From NCBI RefSeq assembly GCF_002284535.1, contig NZ_NPKH01000020.1:682001-746000 (forward strand): DNA of 64,000 bases. Direction: 5' to 3'. The notes beneath the pieces were generated by a model. That model worked only from the letters and a program-made list of their open reading frames with translations. It was not told the DNA's origin and searched no databases. Positions within the stretch are counted from its first letter, which is position 1; every line of letters begins with the position of its first letter. The position numbers and the translations under genes were made by a program. Source of the DNA: Mesorhizobium wenxiniae. GTDB lineage: Bacteria > Pseudomonadota > Alphaproteobacteria > Rhizobiales > Rhizobiaceae. This document shows positions 28,539 through 37,499 of the stretch, piece by piece.

Positions 28539-28680
28539 GCGATCCCTCCCCCTTGAGGGGAGGGTGGACAGCCGCCGAAGACGGATGGACGGGTGGGGTC
28601 GTTGCGGCAGCGCTCGACGTGAGACGACCCCACCCGCCTCGCTCCGCGAGGCACCCTCCCCTCAAGGGGGAGGGATTGCG
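28539..28680. repeat. interrupted palindromic repeat overlapping the hisG stop
   Basis: The arm at 28539-28566 matches the reverse complement of 28652-28678 at about 27 of 28 positions (core CCCTCCCCCTTGAGGGG), and a second inner pair (GGTGGGGTCGT near 28591, ACGACCCCACC near 28624) extends the stem. This is a rhizobial intergenic palindromic element. Its right arm encodes the last residues and stop codon of hisG. As RNA it would form a long hairpin at the end of the his transcript. Confidence 0.85.
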
Positions 28681-29366
28681 CCTGCCACCTTCGCCGCGAT
28701 GTCGCGCAAGATTGCCTCGTCCGCCGCCGTACGCAGCTTCCGCGATGCGACAAGGCAGGCCTGCGAGCGCAGAATGACGCCGTCGGCCAGCACCTTCAGA
28801 TGGTTGGCGCGCAGCGTCGAGCCTGACGTGGTGATGTCGACGACGACATCGGCCAATCCCGCCGCCGGCGCGCCTTCGGTGGCGCCCAGGCTCTCCACGA
28901 TGCGATAGACCTGGATACCGTGCTTTTGCGAAAAGAACTGCTGCGTCAGCCGCCAGTATTTGGTTGCGATCCTGAGCCGCCTGCCGTGGCGCTGTCGGAA
29001 ATCGGCGGCGACATCGTCGAGATCGGCCATCGTATCGACATCGAGCCAGATGTCGGGCACCGCCACCACGACATCGGCGTTGCCGAAACCGAGGCGGGCG
29101 ACGATCTCCGCACGCGCCTCCCAATCGGCGAGGCTTTCGCGCAACAGATCCTCGCCGGTGATGCCGAGGTCGACCGAGCCCTGGCCGATCTCGCCTGATA
29201 TTTCGGACGCCGACAGAAACGCCACCTCGACGCTCTCCACACCTTCGATGCGGGCGCGGTATTTACGCTCGTCGCCGGGCAGGCTGACGGCAAGCCCGGC
29301 GTTGGCCAGCACCTCCAGCGCCTGCTCCTTGAGCCGGCCCTTCGACGGGATCGCCAGCGTGATCAT
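28662..29366 (-). CDS. hisG: ATP phosphoribosyltransferase, short form (HisG)
   Basis: A 234-residue short-form HisG, catalysing the first step of histidine synthesis. It lacks the C-terminal regulatory domain and therefore needs HisZ. Landmarks: [11 protein letters not shown] at the start, [18 protein letters not shown], and the phosphoribosyl-binding D-I-T-T-S-G-S-T-L. The start overlaps the hisZ stop by four bases. The C-terminal A-I-P-P-P and stop lie inside a palindromic repeat. Confidence 0.95.
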   Translation of the reverse strand: MITLAIPSKGRLKEQALEVLANAGLAVSLPGDERKYRARIEGVESVEVAFLSASEISGEIGQGSVDLGITGEDLLRESLADWEARAEIVARLGFGNADVVVAVPDIWLDVDTMADLDDVAADFRQRHGRRLRIATKYWRLTQQFFSQKHGIQVYRIVESLGATEGAPAAGLADVVVDITTSGSTLRANHLKVLADGVILRSQACLVASRKLRTAADEAILRDIAAKVAGAIPPP

Positions 29367-30484
29367 TGCGCCTTCTCCCGCAACGCTTCGATGCGGTCGA
29401 GCCAGACGGAAAAGCCGACGCCGGGGATCGGCGTTTTCGCGCCGAGCAGCGTCAGCAAGCGGTCATAGCGGCCGCCGCCGGCCAGCGGCCGGTCGCCGTT
29501 TTCCGCCGCGATCTCGAAGACCAGACCGGTGTAATAGTCGAGCGGACGACCGAAGGCGGCGTCGTAGCGGATTTTTGCCGTGGGCAGGCCAAGAGCTTCG
29601 ATCGACTTTGCACGTGCGGAAAAATTGTCCAGCGCCGCGCCCAGCGAAAGTCCGGCGCCGGCCGCGAACGTTTCGAGCGCCTGTGCGGCGCCGTCAAGCG
29701 CTACGTCGATCGCCAGAAAATCCTTCAGCGCCGAAAACGCCTCGTTCGACAGCCGCACGCTGCGCAGTTCGGCCTTTTCGATGAGCCGCCTAGCAATGTC
29801 GGCCGGCGAGCGCCCGGCCGACGCCGACAGCCCCGCTTGCTCCATGCCGCCGGCGATGTGCGACGAAAGCCCTTCCAGGTCGCCATTGAGGACAAGGGCA
29901 GCGACTGGGCCGGCGAGCTGGCCGTTGCGTGGCGGGTTGGCGAGGTCGGCAAGCGCTGCCTCCAGCATCGCCGCCGAACCGAAAGCCCGGGCCAGCCGCA
30001 TGCGCCAGCCGCGCGGCAGGCCGAGCGCGGCGAGCACCGCTTCGAATATGGTCTGATCGCCGAGCGTGATCGCCAGTGCCTGGTCCGGCAGCACCAGCGA
30101 AAGCAGCGCATGCGCATCGGCCAGCGAACGGGCATCGGCCTGCGGCGTGTCGCGGTCGCCGAGATCCTCGATGCCGGCTTGGAAGAACTCATTGCCGCCC
30201 TCGCGGCGCTGGCGAAACACCTCGCCGAGATAGGAATAACGGCGCGGCGTGCCGGCCTGGCTGGCGATGTGGTCGAGGCAGACCGGGATGGTGAACTCGG
30301 GCCGCAGGCAAAGTGTGAGGCCGGTCTCGCTTTCGGTGAGGAAAATGCGGCGGCGCAGATCCTCTCCCGCCATATCGAGGAATGGGTCGGCCGGCTGCAG
30401 CACCGCCACCTCGACCGCATGCGTGTTTCGCGCGGCGAAGAGTTTTGTGATGTCTGATGCGATGGCGGGGTAGCTGGAGGTCAT
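29363..30484 (-). CDS. hisZ: ATP phosphoribosyltransferase regulatory subunit HisZ
   Basis: A 373-residue histidyl-tRNA synthetase paralogue without aminoacylation activity that acts as the allosteric partner of short HisG. The class II synthetase core is recognisable ([29 protein letters not shown] and G-G-G-R-Y-D). It overlaps hisG by four bases, so both are coupled, and it follows hisS in the same direction after a repeat-filled gap. Confidence 0.93.
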   Translation of the reverse strand: MTSSYPAIASDITKLFAARNTHAVEVAVLQPADPFLDMAGEDLRRRIFLTESETGLTLCLRPEFTIPVCLDHIASQAGTPRRYSYLGEVFRQRREGGNEFFQAGIEDLGDRDTPQADARSLADAHALLSLVLPDQALAITLGDQTIFEAVLAALGLPRGWRMRLARAFGSAAMLEAALADLANPPRNGQLAGPVAALVLNGDLEGLSSHIAGGMEQAGLSASAGRSPADIARRLIEKAELRSVRLSNEAFSALKDFLAIDVALDGAAQALETFAAGAGLSLGAALDNFSARAKSIEALGLPTAKIRYDAAFGRPLDYYTGLVFEIAAENGDRPLAGGGRYDRLLTLLGAKTPIPGVGFSVWLDRIEALREKAQ

Positions 30485-30748
30485 GGCAGGCGCCCTTCCC
30501 TTCTCCCCCTGTGGGAGAAGGTGGATTGGCGCGCAGCGGGTGCGGGACGGAGTGCGGAGGTTAGCGTTCTATGGCGCCCCCCTCTGCCCTGCCGGACATC
30601 TCCCCCACTTGGGGGGAGATCGGCTGTCGTCGCCGCTTTCGCCAATCGCCGACACTGAACGGATGGAGCCGCCGGTGAAACTGGCGATCTCCCCCCATGT
30701 GGGGGAGATGTCCGGCAGGACAGAGGGGGGCGCGACGAAACGCGACCT
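30485..30748. repeat. cluster of palindromic repeats between hisS and hisZ
   Basis: A hairpin at 30496-30522 (CCTTCTCCCCCTGTGGGAGAAGG type) is followed by an inverted pair: about 30587-30623 and 30686-30722 are near reverse complements around the core GGACATCTCCCCCA. Each arm is itself a hairpin (CTCCCCCAcTTGGGGGGAG). The gap holds no gene. These elements could terminate or process the hisS-hisZ-hisG transcript. Confidence 0.8.
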
Positions 30749-32248
30749 CTACTTGCCACGCGCTCGCTCCTCGGCCTGCGCCGCGAGTATCTTCCTGACC
30801 TCGCGAACCAGCTCGCTTTCCGCCACCGTCACCTGCGCCGGGCGTGCGGCGCGCCATTCGGCGTTGTCCGCAATCTCCGCCGACATGCGGGCGCCCTCGA
30901 TCAGGTCCTTGATCTGCACCTCAGCCTTGGCCCGCTCGTCGCCGCCCTGGATGATGGCGACCGGGCTGCCGCGGCGGTCGGCATATTTGAGCTGCGCCTT
31001 CATGCCGGCGCCACCGAGATACATTTCGGAACGGATGCCGGCGGCGCGCAACTCGGCCACCATCTTCTGGTAGCGGCCGAGGCTTTCCGTGTCCTTGTCC
31101 ATGGTGAGCACGACGACCGGTGCGATCACGTCAGACGTATCGAGCTTGCCGAGGTTCTTCAGCGCGGTCATCAGCCTGGAGACGCCGATGGAAAAGCCGG
31201 TCGCCGGCACCGGCTCCCCACGAAAGCGCGAGACGAGGCCGTCATAACGCCCGCCACCGCCAACCGAGCCGAAGCGCACGATTTTTCCCTCTTCGTTGGG
31301 GATCTCGGCCAGGAGCTCGGCTTCGTAGACCGGACCGGTATAATATTCGAGACCACGAACGACGGAACGATCCATAACTATTCGGTCTTCGCCATATCCA
31401 GCTGCCCTTACCAAGTCTTCAATGGTTGATAGTTCGGCAACGCCTTCGTTGAAGGACTGGCTGGCTCTCACTGCGGAGTCCGGGTGTCCTAAATCACCTA
31501 GCTCAGGCTTCGCCGTAGCGTGAAGGATTGCCTCAGCTTGAACGTTGTCCAGCCCGGCGCCCTTGGTAAAATCACCGCTCTCGTCCTTGCGTCCGGTGCC
31601 AAGCAGCAGACGAACCCCCTCGACGCCCAGCTTGTCCAGTTTGTCGATCGCCCGCAGCACCGTCAGCCGCCGGCCGACATTCTCGTCGCCACCGAGGCCG
31701 ATCGCCTCGAGCACGCCGTCGAGCACCTTGCGATTGTTGACCCTAATGACGTAGTCGCCGCGTTTGATGCCCAGCGCCTCCATCACGTCGGCCATCATCA
31801 TCGCCATTTCGGCGTCCGCCGCCACACCCGGCGTGCCGACCGTGTCGGCATCGAACTGCATGAACTGGCGGAAGCGGCCGGGGCCGGGCTTCTCGTTGCG
31901 GAACACCCAGCCGGAGCGGTAGCTGCGATAGGGTTTCGGCAGACGCTCGAAGTTCTCGGCGACGAAGCGGGCCATCGGCGCGGTCAAATCGTAGCGCAGC
32001 GACAGCCACTGGTCATCGTCGTCCTGGAAGGAGAATACGCCCTCGTTCGGCCGATCCTGGTCGGGCAGGAATTTGCCCAGCGCATCGGTGTATTCGATCA
32101 TCGGCTGGTCGACCGACTCGAAGCCGTAAAGCTCATAGACCGAGCGGATCGTCGCCATCATCTTCTCGACGGCGCGGATATCGTCGGCGCCGCGGTCGAC
32201 AAGCCCGCGCGGCAGCCGCGCTTTCATCTTTTCCGATTTGTCGGCCAT
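30749..32248 (-). CDS. hisS: histidyl-tRNA synthetase
   Basis: A 499-residue class II synthetase: [10 protein letters not shown] (motif 2 side), [19 protein letters not shown], the histidine-specific [17 protein letters not shown], and a C-terminal anticodon domain. It is of the alphaproteobacterial long type. A patch at about 31370-31560 uses codons rare in the rest of the gene (CTA, TTA, AGA, AGG, ATA), although the protein motifs there are normal. Confidence 0.95.
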   Translation of the reverse strand: MADKSEKMKARLPRGLVDRGADDIRAVEKMMATIRSVYELYGFESVDQPMIEYTDALGKFLPDQDRPNEGVFSFQDDDDQWLSLRYDLTAPMARFVAENFERLPKPYRSYRSGWVFRNEKPGPGRFRQFMQFDADTVGTPGVAADAEMAMMMADVMEALGIKRGDYVIRVNNRKVLDGVLEAIGLGGDENVGRRLTVLRAIDKLDKLGVEGVRLLLGTGRKDESGDFTKGAGLDNVQAEAILHATAKPELGDLGHPDSAVRASQSFNEGVAELSTIEDLVRAAGYGEDRIVMDRSVVRGLEYYTGPVYEAELLAEIPNEEGKIVRFGSVGGGGRYDGLVSRFRGEPVPATGFSIGVSRLMTALKNLGKLDTSDVIAPVVVLTMDKDTESLGRYQKMVAELRAAGIRSEMYLGGAGMKAQLKYADRRGSPVAIIQGGDERAKAEVQIKDLIEGARMSAEIADNAEWRAARPAQVTVAESELVREVRKILAAQAEERARGK

Positions 32249-32463
32249 CGTATGGGTACTCGGTGTTTCCTAGCGTTCCGTGGATCGGCAAAATTACTGA
32301 ATTTCCACAGCGCGGGTGTCCTAACCGATGCAGCCGGGAGCGGCAAGGGTTTGCATTTTTCCTGAAACACACCGGGCCAAAACGAAACAATTCCGCCATG
32401 AGCGCGGCATCGTGCCGACACAATCGCAGCCGATAAAGCGCGCCGAAACAAGGGGTTCGAGCC

Positions 32464-32715
32464 ATGACCACGGCACGGCAATTCGACATCATCGACAGCG
32501 GCACCCGCGAGCGGCCCCGGCTGCGGCCGGCCGATCATCATGCACCGAGGCCTGCAACCCAAATGGCGGGACCGTTCGAGGTTGCCGCGGACGAGCGTAC
32601 AGGACCGACCATGCGCGATGCGCTGGTGACCGGCCTGCTGGTGATCTACCCAGCCCTTGCCACGGTGGCGGCCATCGTCGCCGGGCTTTTTCTGGCCGGC
32701 GCCAGCGGCGCTTGA
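32464..32715 (+). CDS. small membrane-anchored hypothetical protein
   Basis: An 83-residue frame with a charged N-terminal half (Arg, Pro and Asp rich) and one hydrophobic C-terminal segment, L-V-I-Y-P-A-L-A-T-V-A-A-I-V-A-G-L-F-L. A single C-terminal helix would make it a tail-anchored protein. AAGGGG lies upstream, but spaced longer than usual. No family recognised. It faces the tag gene tail to tail across a hairpin. Confidence 0.5.
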   Translation: MTTARQFDIIDSGTRERPRLRPADHHAPRPATQMAGPFEVAADERTGPTMRDALVTGLLVIYPALATVAAIVAGLFLAGASGA

Positions 32716-32727
32716 GTTTTTGAGCGC

Positions 32728-32764
32728 CCTTTCCTTCTCCCCTTTGTAGGAGAAGGCAAAAAGG
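32728..32764. terminator. hairpin between convergent genes
   Basis: CCTTCTCC paired with GGAGAAGG around an eight-base loop lies between the stops of the small membrane protein and tag, with a run of A on the right side. It resembles the other CCTTCTCCCC repeats in the window and could terminate transcription from the tag side. Confidence 0.55.
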
Positions 32765-32768
32765 AAGC

Positions 32769-33404
32769 TCACTTCGGCCGCTTGAACGCCTTGCGCTCCG
32801 CCTCGACCTGCTCGCGGCAGACACAGCCCTCGAGATGGTCGTTGACCAGCCCCATGGCCTGCATGAAGGCGTAGACGGTGGTCGGGCCGACAAAGCTCCA
32901 GCCGCGTTTTTTCAGCTCCTTTGACATCCGCACAGAGACCGCCGTGGTCGGGTTGGCGCGCAGATGCGCGAGATCGACGATTTCGGGCCGCTGGTCCGGG
33001 CCGGGTTCGAACTTCCAGAACCAGGCCGCCAGCGAGCCGGCCTCGTCGGCCATTTCACGGGCGCGCTTGGCGTTATTGATGGTCGAGACGATCTTGCCGC
33101 GGTGGCGGATAATGCCGGCATTGCCGAGCAGGCGTTCGACATCCTCGTCGGTGAAGGCGGCGATCTTGTCGATATCGAAGCCGGCGAACGCCTCGCGGAA
33201 ATTCTCGCGCTTGCGCAATATGGTTAGCCAGGACAGGCCCGACTGAAAGCCTTCGAGGCAGATTTTTTCGAACAGCCTGGGGTCGTCAGTGACCGGCCGG
33301 CCCCATTCATGATCGTGGTAGTGCAAATAATCCGGCAGATTGCCGTGCCAGAAGCAGCGCGCGACACCGTCGGGTCCGGAGAGCAGGCCTGTCTTCTCAT
33401 CCAT
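32769..33404 (-). CDS. tag: DNA-3-methyladenine glycosylase I
   Basis: A 211-residue base-excision repair enzyme removing 3-methyladenine. N-terminal C-F-W-H-G-N and Y-H-D-H-E-W-G-R-P-V, the helix-hairpin-helix region L-L-G-N-A-G-I-I-R-H-R-G-K-I, and C-terminal N-D-H-L-E-G-C-V-C-R-E match Tag, including the Cys/His residues that bind the structural zinc. A typical family length. Confidence 0.95.
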   Translation of the reverse strand: MDEKTGLLSGPDGVARCFWHGNLPDYLHYHDHEWGRPVTDDPRLFEKICLEGFQSGLSWLTILRKRENFREAFAGFDIDKIAAFTDEDVERLLGNAGIIRHRGKIVSTINNAKRAREMADEAGSLAAWFWKFEPGPDQRPEIVDLAHLRANPTTAVSVRMSKELKKRGWSFVGPTTVYAFMQAMGLVNDHLEGCVCREQVEAERKAFKRPK

Positions 33405-33617
33405 GGCAGAATTCCATTCGTTAATGCGTCTCAGCGCTGCCTTTACCGCGGCTTTACCAGATTCCTGAACCGGCCGGTAACCACACCGAAAGGTTTACTG
33501 ACAATGGAGCATTTTACGCATTCCGATTCACGTTTCGGTTGCCGCTCCGCGCCCAATGTCCGCGAAATCGGGGACGCTTTTGGGCCCCGGCGTGTTCGAT
33601 GATCAAGGTGCGTTCCG

Positions 33618-34364
33618 ATGAAGACACTTTTGTTCCCGCTGCTCGGCGCCGCGGCCGTGCTGGCCGCTGCCGCTACATCCTCCAGCGCCAATGACCGCTA
33701 TGCCGACAGGCCGCCAGTGATGGTGAGCCCCGACCTTTCGGCGCCCTGGGTGCTGCAGCTTGGCCGCGCGCCGGGCATCGTCCGCCAGAACCGGCAAGAG
33801 ATGCAAAAGCCGCAGCGCCGTTCTCAAAGGCAGGCGCAACCGGCTCAGCTGCATACGGCGGCGATGCAGGCGCCGGCCAAGAAGCGCCTGCTCGCGCGGC
33901 CGCAGATCAACCCGATCTACCTGCCGCAGGAGGTGGCCTATGACGGTCCGGAGAAGCCGGGCACGATCGTCATCGATACGAGGGAGAATTTCCTTTATCT
34001 GGTCGAGACCAACGGCAAGGCGCGGCGCTATGGCGTCGGCACCGGCAAGCCGGGCTTCGAATGGGCCGGCAAGCACAAGATCTCGCAGAAGAAGGTCTGG
34101 CCCGAATGGCGACCGCCGGCGCAGATGATCTCGCGCGAGGCCGCCAACGGCCGTTATCTGCCGACCTATGTCGCCGGCGGCGTCGAGAACCCGCTCGGCG
34201 CGCGCGCTCTCTATCTCGGCTCGACGCTCTACCGCATCCACGGCACCAACCAGCCCTGGACGATCGGCGGCGCCGTGTCGTCGGGCTGCATTCGCATGCG
34301 CAACGAGGACGTCGTCGACCTCTATGAGCGGGTCGATGTTGGCACGACGGTTGTGGTGATGTAA
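33618..34364 (+). CDS. L,D-transpeptidase (YkuD domain)
   Basis: A 248-residue exported protein. Signal peptide at 1-25 (L-L-G-A-A-A-V-L-A-A-A-A-T-S-S-S-A). A Pro/Gln/Arg-rich linker follows, and the YkuD domain runs from about 108 to the end: I-V-I-D-T-R-E-N-F-L-Y, I-H-G-T-N-Q-P-W-T-I-G and the catalytic S-S-G-C-I-R-M-R-N-E-D-V. It would form 3-3 peptidoglycan crosslinks or attach proteins to the wall. A strong terminator follows. Confidence 0.92.
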   Translation: MKTLLFPLLGAAAVLAAAATSSSANDRYADRPPVMVSPDLSAPWVLQLGRAPGIVRQNRQEMQKPQRRSQRQAQPAQLHTAAMQAPAKKRLLARPQINPIYLPQEVAYDGPEKPGTIVIDTRENFLYLVETNGKARRYGVGTGKPGFEWAGKHKISQKKVWPEWRPPAQMISREAANGRYLPTYVAGGVENPLGARALYLGSTLYRIHGTNQPWTIGGAVSSGCIRMRNEDVVDLYERVDVGTTVVVM

Positions 34365-34453
34365 TCTGCAGTTGATTTTGTTGCCGATTCTGTCCAGAAG
34401 ACTCTGGATCATCGGAACACGGGGGACGGGCCGTGTGGGGATGCGGCCAGTCA

Positions 34454-34495
34454 AGAAAGGGCAGCGCGGCAAACCGCGCTGCCCTTTCTGTTTCT
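34454..34495 (+). terminator. strong rho-independent terminator
   Basis: A perfect 16-bp stem (34454-34469 with 34474-34489) around the loop CAAA, followed by GTTTCT. It ends the L,D-transpeptidase transcript and separates it from folD. Confidence 0.9.
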
Positions 34496-34637
34496 AGGAC
34501 GCGACAGGATCACGTCTGGCAGGGTCAGCTTTGACCGGTAGGTCGCGCCCGGGGTATGGCGGTTCGCATTCTCGCTGCCATTCTTCTCGTTATTTTGCTA
34601 TGTCGGCTGCAACGTTCCCAGACAAAGGCCAATCTAC

Positions 34638-35558
34638 ATGCCCCTGTCCGATGACAGCCGCTATCTCAAAGGCGGCCCGGTCGCCCAACGCATCATCGCC
34701 TCGGTGCGCGAGGATGCAGCGATCGCTACCGCAGAAGGTTTTCCGCCCAAACTGATATCGATCACCGTCGGCGACACCGCTGCGGTCGACGTCTATGTGC
34801 GCAACCAGCGCGCCAAGGCGGCATTGGCCGGCATCGGTTTCGAGGAAAGACGGTTTGCCGCCGACATCACCGCCGGCGAACTCGAAGCAGCGATCCACGG
34901 TCTTAATGCCGATCCGCGCGTCACCGGTATCATCATCCAGCGGCCGGTGCCGGTGCATATCCCGATCAAGACGCTTCAGGCGGCGGTGCATCCGCTCAAG
35001 GACGTCGAGGGCATGCACCCGGCCTCGATCGGCAACATCGTCTACAACCAGCTCGACCTTGCACCGTGCACGGCGGCCGCTTCGGTCGAACTGCTCAAGG
35101 AGACCGGCCTCGATCTGAAGGGGCTCGAGGTCGTCATCGTCGGCCACTCCGAGATCGTCGGCAAGCCGATCGCCTTCCTCTTGATGAGCAAGGGCGCGAC
35201 GGTGACGGTCTGCCATCACATGACGCGCTCGGTGGCAGCGCACGCGCGCCGTGCCGATGCGCTGTTCGTCGCCGTCGGCAAGCCGCGGTTGATCAAGGCC
35301 GACATGGTCAAGCCGGGTGCAGCCGTCATCGACATCGGCATCAATGCCGAGACAGGACCGGACGGCGAGAGCCGCATCGTTGGCGACGTCGACGCCGAGA
35401 GCGTCAAGCATGTCGCGTCCTGGATCACGCCAGTGCCGGGCGGCGTCGGCCCGATCACCGTGGCGATTCTTTTGCGCAACACGATGGTGGCGCTCAGCCG
35501 CCAACGCGCACGCTACCAGGCGACCTACGGCGTGGTGGACAAGCTCGCGGCGGAATAG
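34638..35558 (+). CDS. folD: methylenetetrahydrofolate dehydrogenase/cyclohydrolase
   Basis: A 306-residue bifunctional folate enzyme. Conserved V-Y-V-R-N-Q-R-A-K with the catalytic Lys region, G-I-I-I-Q-R-P-V-P, D-V-E-G-M-H-P-A-S-I-G, V-I-V-G-H-S-E-I-V-G-K-P and T-P-V-P-G-G-V-G-P-I-T are all present. It interconverts methylene-, methenyl- and formyl-tetrahydrofolate. The second signature normally reads G-R-S-x-I-V-G; G-H-S-E here is a known alphaproteobacterial variant. Confidence 0.95.
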   Translation: MPLSDDSRYLKGGPVAQRIIASVREDAAIATAEGFPPKLISITVGDTAAVDVYVRNQRAKAALAGIGFEERRFAADITAGELEAAIHGLNADPRVTGIIIQRPVPVHIPIKTLQAAVHPLKDVEGMHPASIGNIVYNQLDLAPCTAAASVELLKETGLDLKGLEVVIVGHSEIVGKPIAFLLMSKGATVTVCHHMTRSVAAHARRADALFVAVGKPRLIKADMVKPGAAVIDIGINAETGPDGESRIVGDVDAESVKHVASWITPVPGGVGPITVAILLRNTMVALSRQRARYQATYGVVDKLAAE

Positions 35559-35569
35559 GCACGTACCGG

Positions 35570-35745
35570 CAGGCCCCCTCACCCAGCCTCCGCTTCGCTC
35601 GGCTGACATCTCCCCGAGGGGAGAGGCGGCTTTCAAGGCCGGCACCAGTCTCTTGTCCCCAACGGGGAGAAGGTGGCAGCCCACGGGTCTTGCCTCCGGC
35701 AAGCCCGAGTACAGGCTCCGCGGCCGGATGAAGGGGCTCGCCTCA
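35570..35745. repeat. palindromic repeat region after folD
   Basis: Contains CACCCAGCCTCCGCTTCGCTCGG, the hairpin CATCTCCCCGAGGGGAGAGG and TCCCCAACGGGGAGAAGGTGGCAG, plus GGTCTTGCCTCCGGCAAGCCCG. These are the same kinds of elements as at 28539, 30485 and 38755. No gene lies here. Confidence 0.75.
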
Positions 35746-35756
35746 GAACTGTCCCG

Positions 35757-37088
35757 TCACTCCGCTGCCACGACTGCCCTGTTGTCCGGAACGCCTTCCG
35801 GCCTCGGTCCGCCATAGGCCCAGTCGAGCAGTTTTACCGTGTGCACCACAGGCAGCTTCGCCGCTGACGCAATCTGGGTGATGCAGCCAATGTTGCCGGT
35901 GGCGACGATTTCAGCACCTGTCGCCTCGATATTCCTCACCTTGCGATCACGCAGCTGTACCGAAATCTCGGATTGCAGGATGTTGTAAGTGCCGGCCGAG
36001 CCGCAGCACAGATGCCCCTCGCGCGGCTCGCGCACGATGAAGCCGGCTTTGGCCAAAAGCTCCTTGGGCTGGCGGGTGATCTTCTGGCCGTGCTGCATCG
36101 AGCAGGCAGAGTGATAGGCAACGATGGTGCCGGGCTTGCGCACCGGCTCGGGCAGGTCGAGACCCACCAGATATTCCGTGATGTCCTTGGCCAGCGCCGA
36201 CACGCGCGCCGCCTTGTCGGCATAGGCCGGATCGAGGCGCAGCATGAAGCCGTAGTCCTTGATGGTGGTGCCGCAGCCCGACGCGGTGATGACGATGGCA
36301 TCCAGCCCTCCCTGGTCGATGGCACGCGTCCAGGCGTCGACATTGCGCCTGGCCGAGGCAAGCGCTGCCCCCTCGCGGCCCATGTGATGCACCAGCGCGC
36401 CGCAGCAGCCCTCACCCTCGGGAACCACGACCTCGACGCCCAACCGCGTCAGCATCGCGATCGTCGTGTCGTTGATGCCGGGATCGAGCACGGATTGTGC
36501 GCAGCCGGTGAGAATGGCGACGCGGCCGTTTTTTGCTGCGCCCTGGCCGGCATGGATGCCCGGCGAAGCCATTGGCGAGGCCGCAGGAACCGACGCCGGG
36601 GCAAGCTTGAGCATCGCGCCCAGCGGCTTCAGCGCCGGGATCTTTTCGAACAGACCGGCGAATGGCTGCGCGAGCCTCGCCAGCTTGAGCGCAGCGCGAA
36701 AGCGCGAGGGATAAGGCAGGACAAAGGCCAGCATGGCGCGCATCAGCCGATCGAGCGGCGAGCGCCTGTAGGTCTCCTCGATATGGACGCGGGCGTGGTC
36801 GACCAGATGCATGTAATTGACGCCCGACGGGCAGGTTGTCATGCAGGCGAGGCAGGACAGGCAGCGGTCGATATGGGTGACGATCTGCTTGTCAGCGGGG
36901 CGACCGTTCTCCAGCATGTCCTTGATCAGGTAGATCCGCCCGCGCGGCGAATCCAACTCGTTGCCAAGCGTCACATAGGTCGGGCAGGTGGCCGTGCAGA
37001 AGCCGCAATGCACGCATTTGCGCAGGATCTTCTCCGATTCCGCGACATGCGGATCGGCAAGCTGGGCAAGCGAAAAATTGGTCTGCAC
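35757..37088 (-). CDS. glcF: glycolate oxidase iron-sulfur subunit
   Basis: A 443-residue protein with two 4Fe-4S clusters (C-V-H-C-G-F-C-T-A-T-C-P and C-L-S-C-L-A-C-M-T-T-C-P) and two C-terminal CCG domains (G-C-C-G-A-L-V-H-H and L-C-C-G-S-A-G-T-Y-N). It passes electrons from the GlcD/GlcE flavoproteins to the membrane. It is last in a minus-strand run glcE, membrane protein, glcF. Confidence 0.94.
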   Translation of the reverse strand: MQTNFSLAQLADPHVAESEKILRKCVHCGFCTATCPTYVTLGNELDSPRGRIYLIKDMLENGRPADKQIVTHIDRCLSCLACMTTCPSGVNYMHLVDHARVHIEETYRRSPLDRLMRAMLAFVLPYPSRFRAALKLARLAQPFAGLFEKIPALKPLGAMLKLAPASVPAASPMASPGIHAGQGAAKNGRVAILTGCAQSVLDPGINDTTIAMLTRLGVEVVVPEGEGCCGALVHHMGREGAALASARRNVDAWTRAIDQGGLDAIVITASGCGTTIKDYGFMLRLDPAYADKAARVSALAKDITEYLVGLDLPEPVRKPGTIVAYHSACSMQHGQKITRQPKELLAKAGFIVREPREGHLCCGSAGTYNILQSEISVQLRDRKVRNIEATGAEIVATGNIGCITQIASAAKLPVVHTVKLLDWAYGGPRPEGVPDNRAVVAAE

Positions 37089-37097
37089 GCAAAAATC

Positions 37098-37499
37098 CTA
37101 TAATCCCAAGAACCAGCTTTCCGGGTCTTTGACCGGCTCGCCCCGCTGCAGCGCCTGCAGGCCGAGAATGCAGCGGGCGATGAACCAGACGGCGACGGCG
37201 AACATCAGCACGACGCCTATCGCCACCATCATCAGCACAACCGAGATCAGCGCATAAAGCAGACCGATCCAGAAGGTGCGGATCAGGAATGTATAGTGGC
37301 TCTCGACGAAGCCGCCTGCTTTGCCGCGGTTGATATAGGCCAGCACGATGCCGACAATACCGGTGACGCCGATGACGAGGCTGGCGAGATAGAGGATGTA
37401 GATGACCAACGCGTTGGTCGGACCCGGCTCCAGCCAGCGGTCGGTCTGGCGCGGCGCGGGTTTACCTGAATCGATCGGGCCTGGATTGACGTCGCTCAT
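37098..37499 (-). CDS. DUF4870-like membrane protein
   Basis: A 133-residue protein with about three hydrophobic helices (30-52, 70-88, 90-112) and the DUF4870-type ending A-L-Q-R-G-E-P-V-K-D-P-E-S-W-F. The start overlaps the glcE stop by four bases and it ends nine bases before glcF, so it belongs to the glc operon. Its role is unknown; a membrane anchor for the oxidase is a possibility suggested only by position. Confidence 0.75.
   Translation of the reverse strand: MSDVNPGPIDSGKPAPRQTDRWLEPGPTNALVIYILYLASLVIGVTGIVGIVLAYINRGKAGGFVESHYTFLIRTFWIGLLYALISVVLMMVAIGVVLMFAVAVWFIARCILGLQALQRGEPVKDPESWFLGL

Noticed and set aside
28460..28753. N-terminal extension of the acyl-CoA synthetase to the ATG at 28753
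   Set aside because: The added residues come from a palindromic repeat and the hisG end; the ATG at 28459 has a ribosome site and fits the family.
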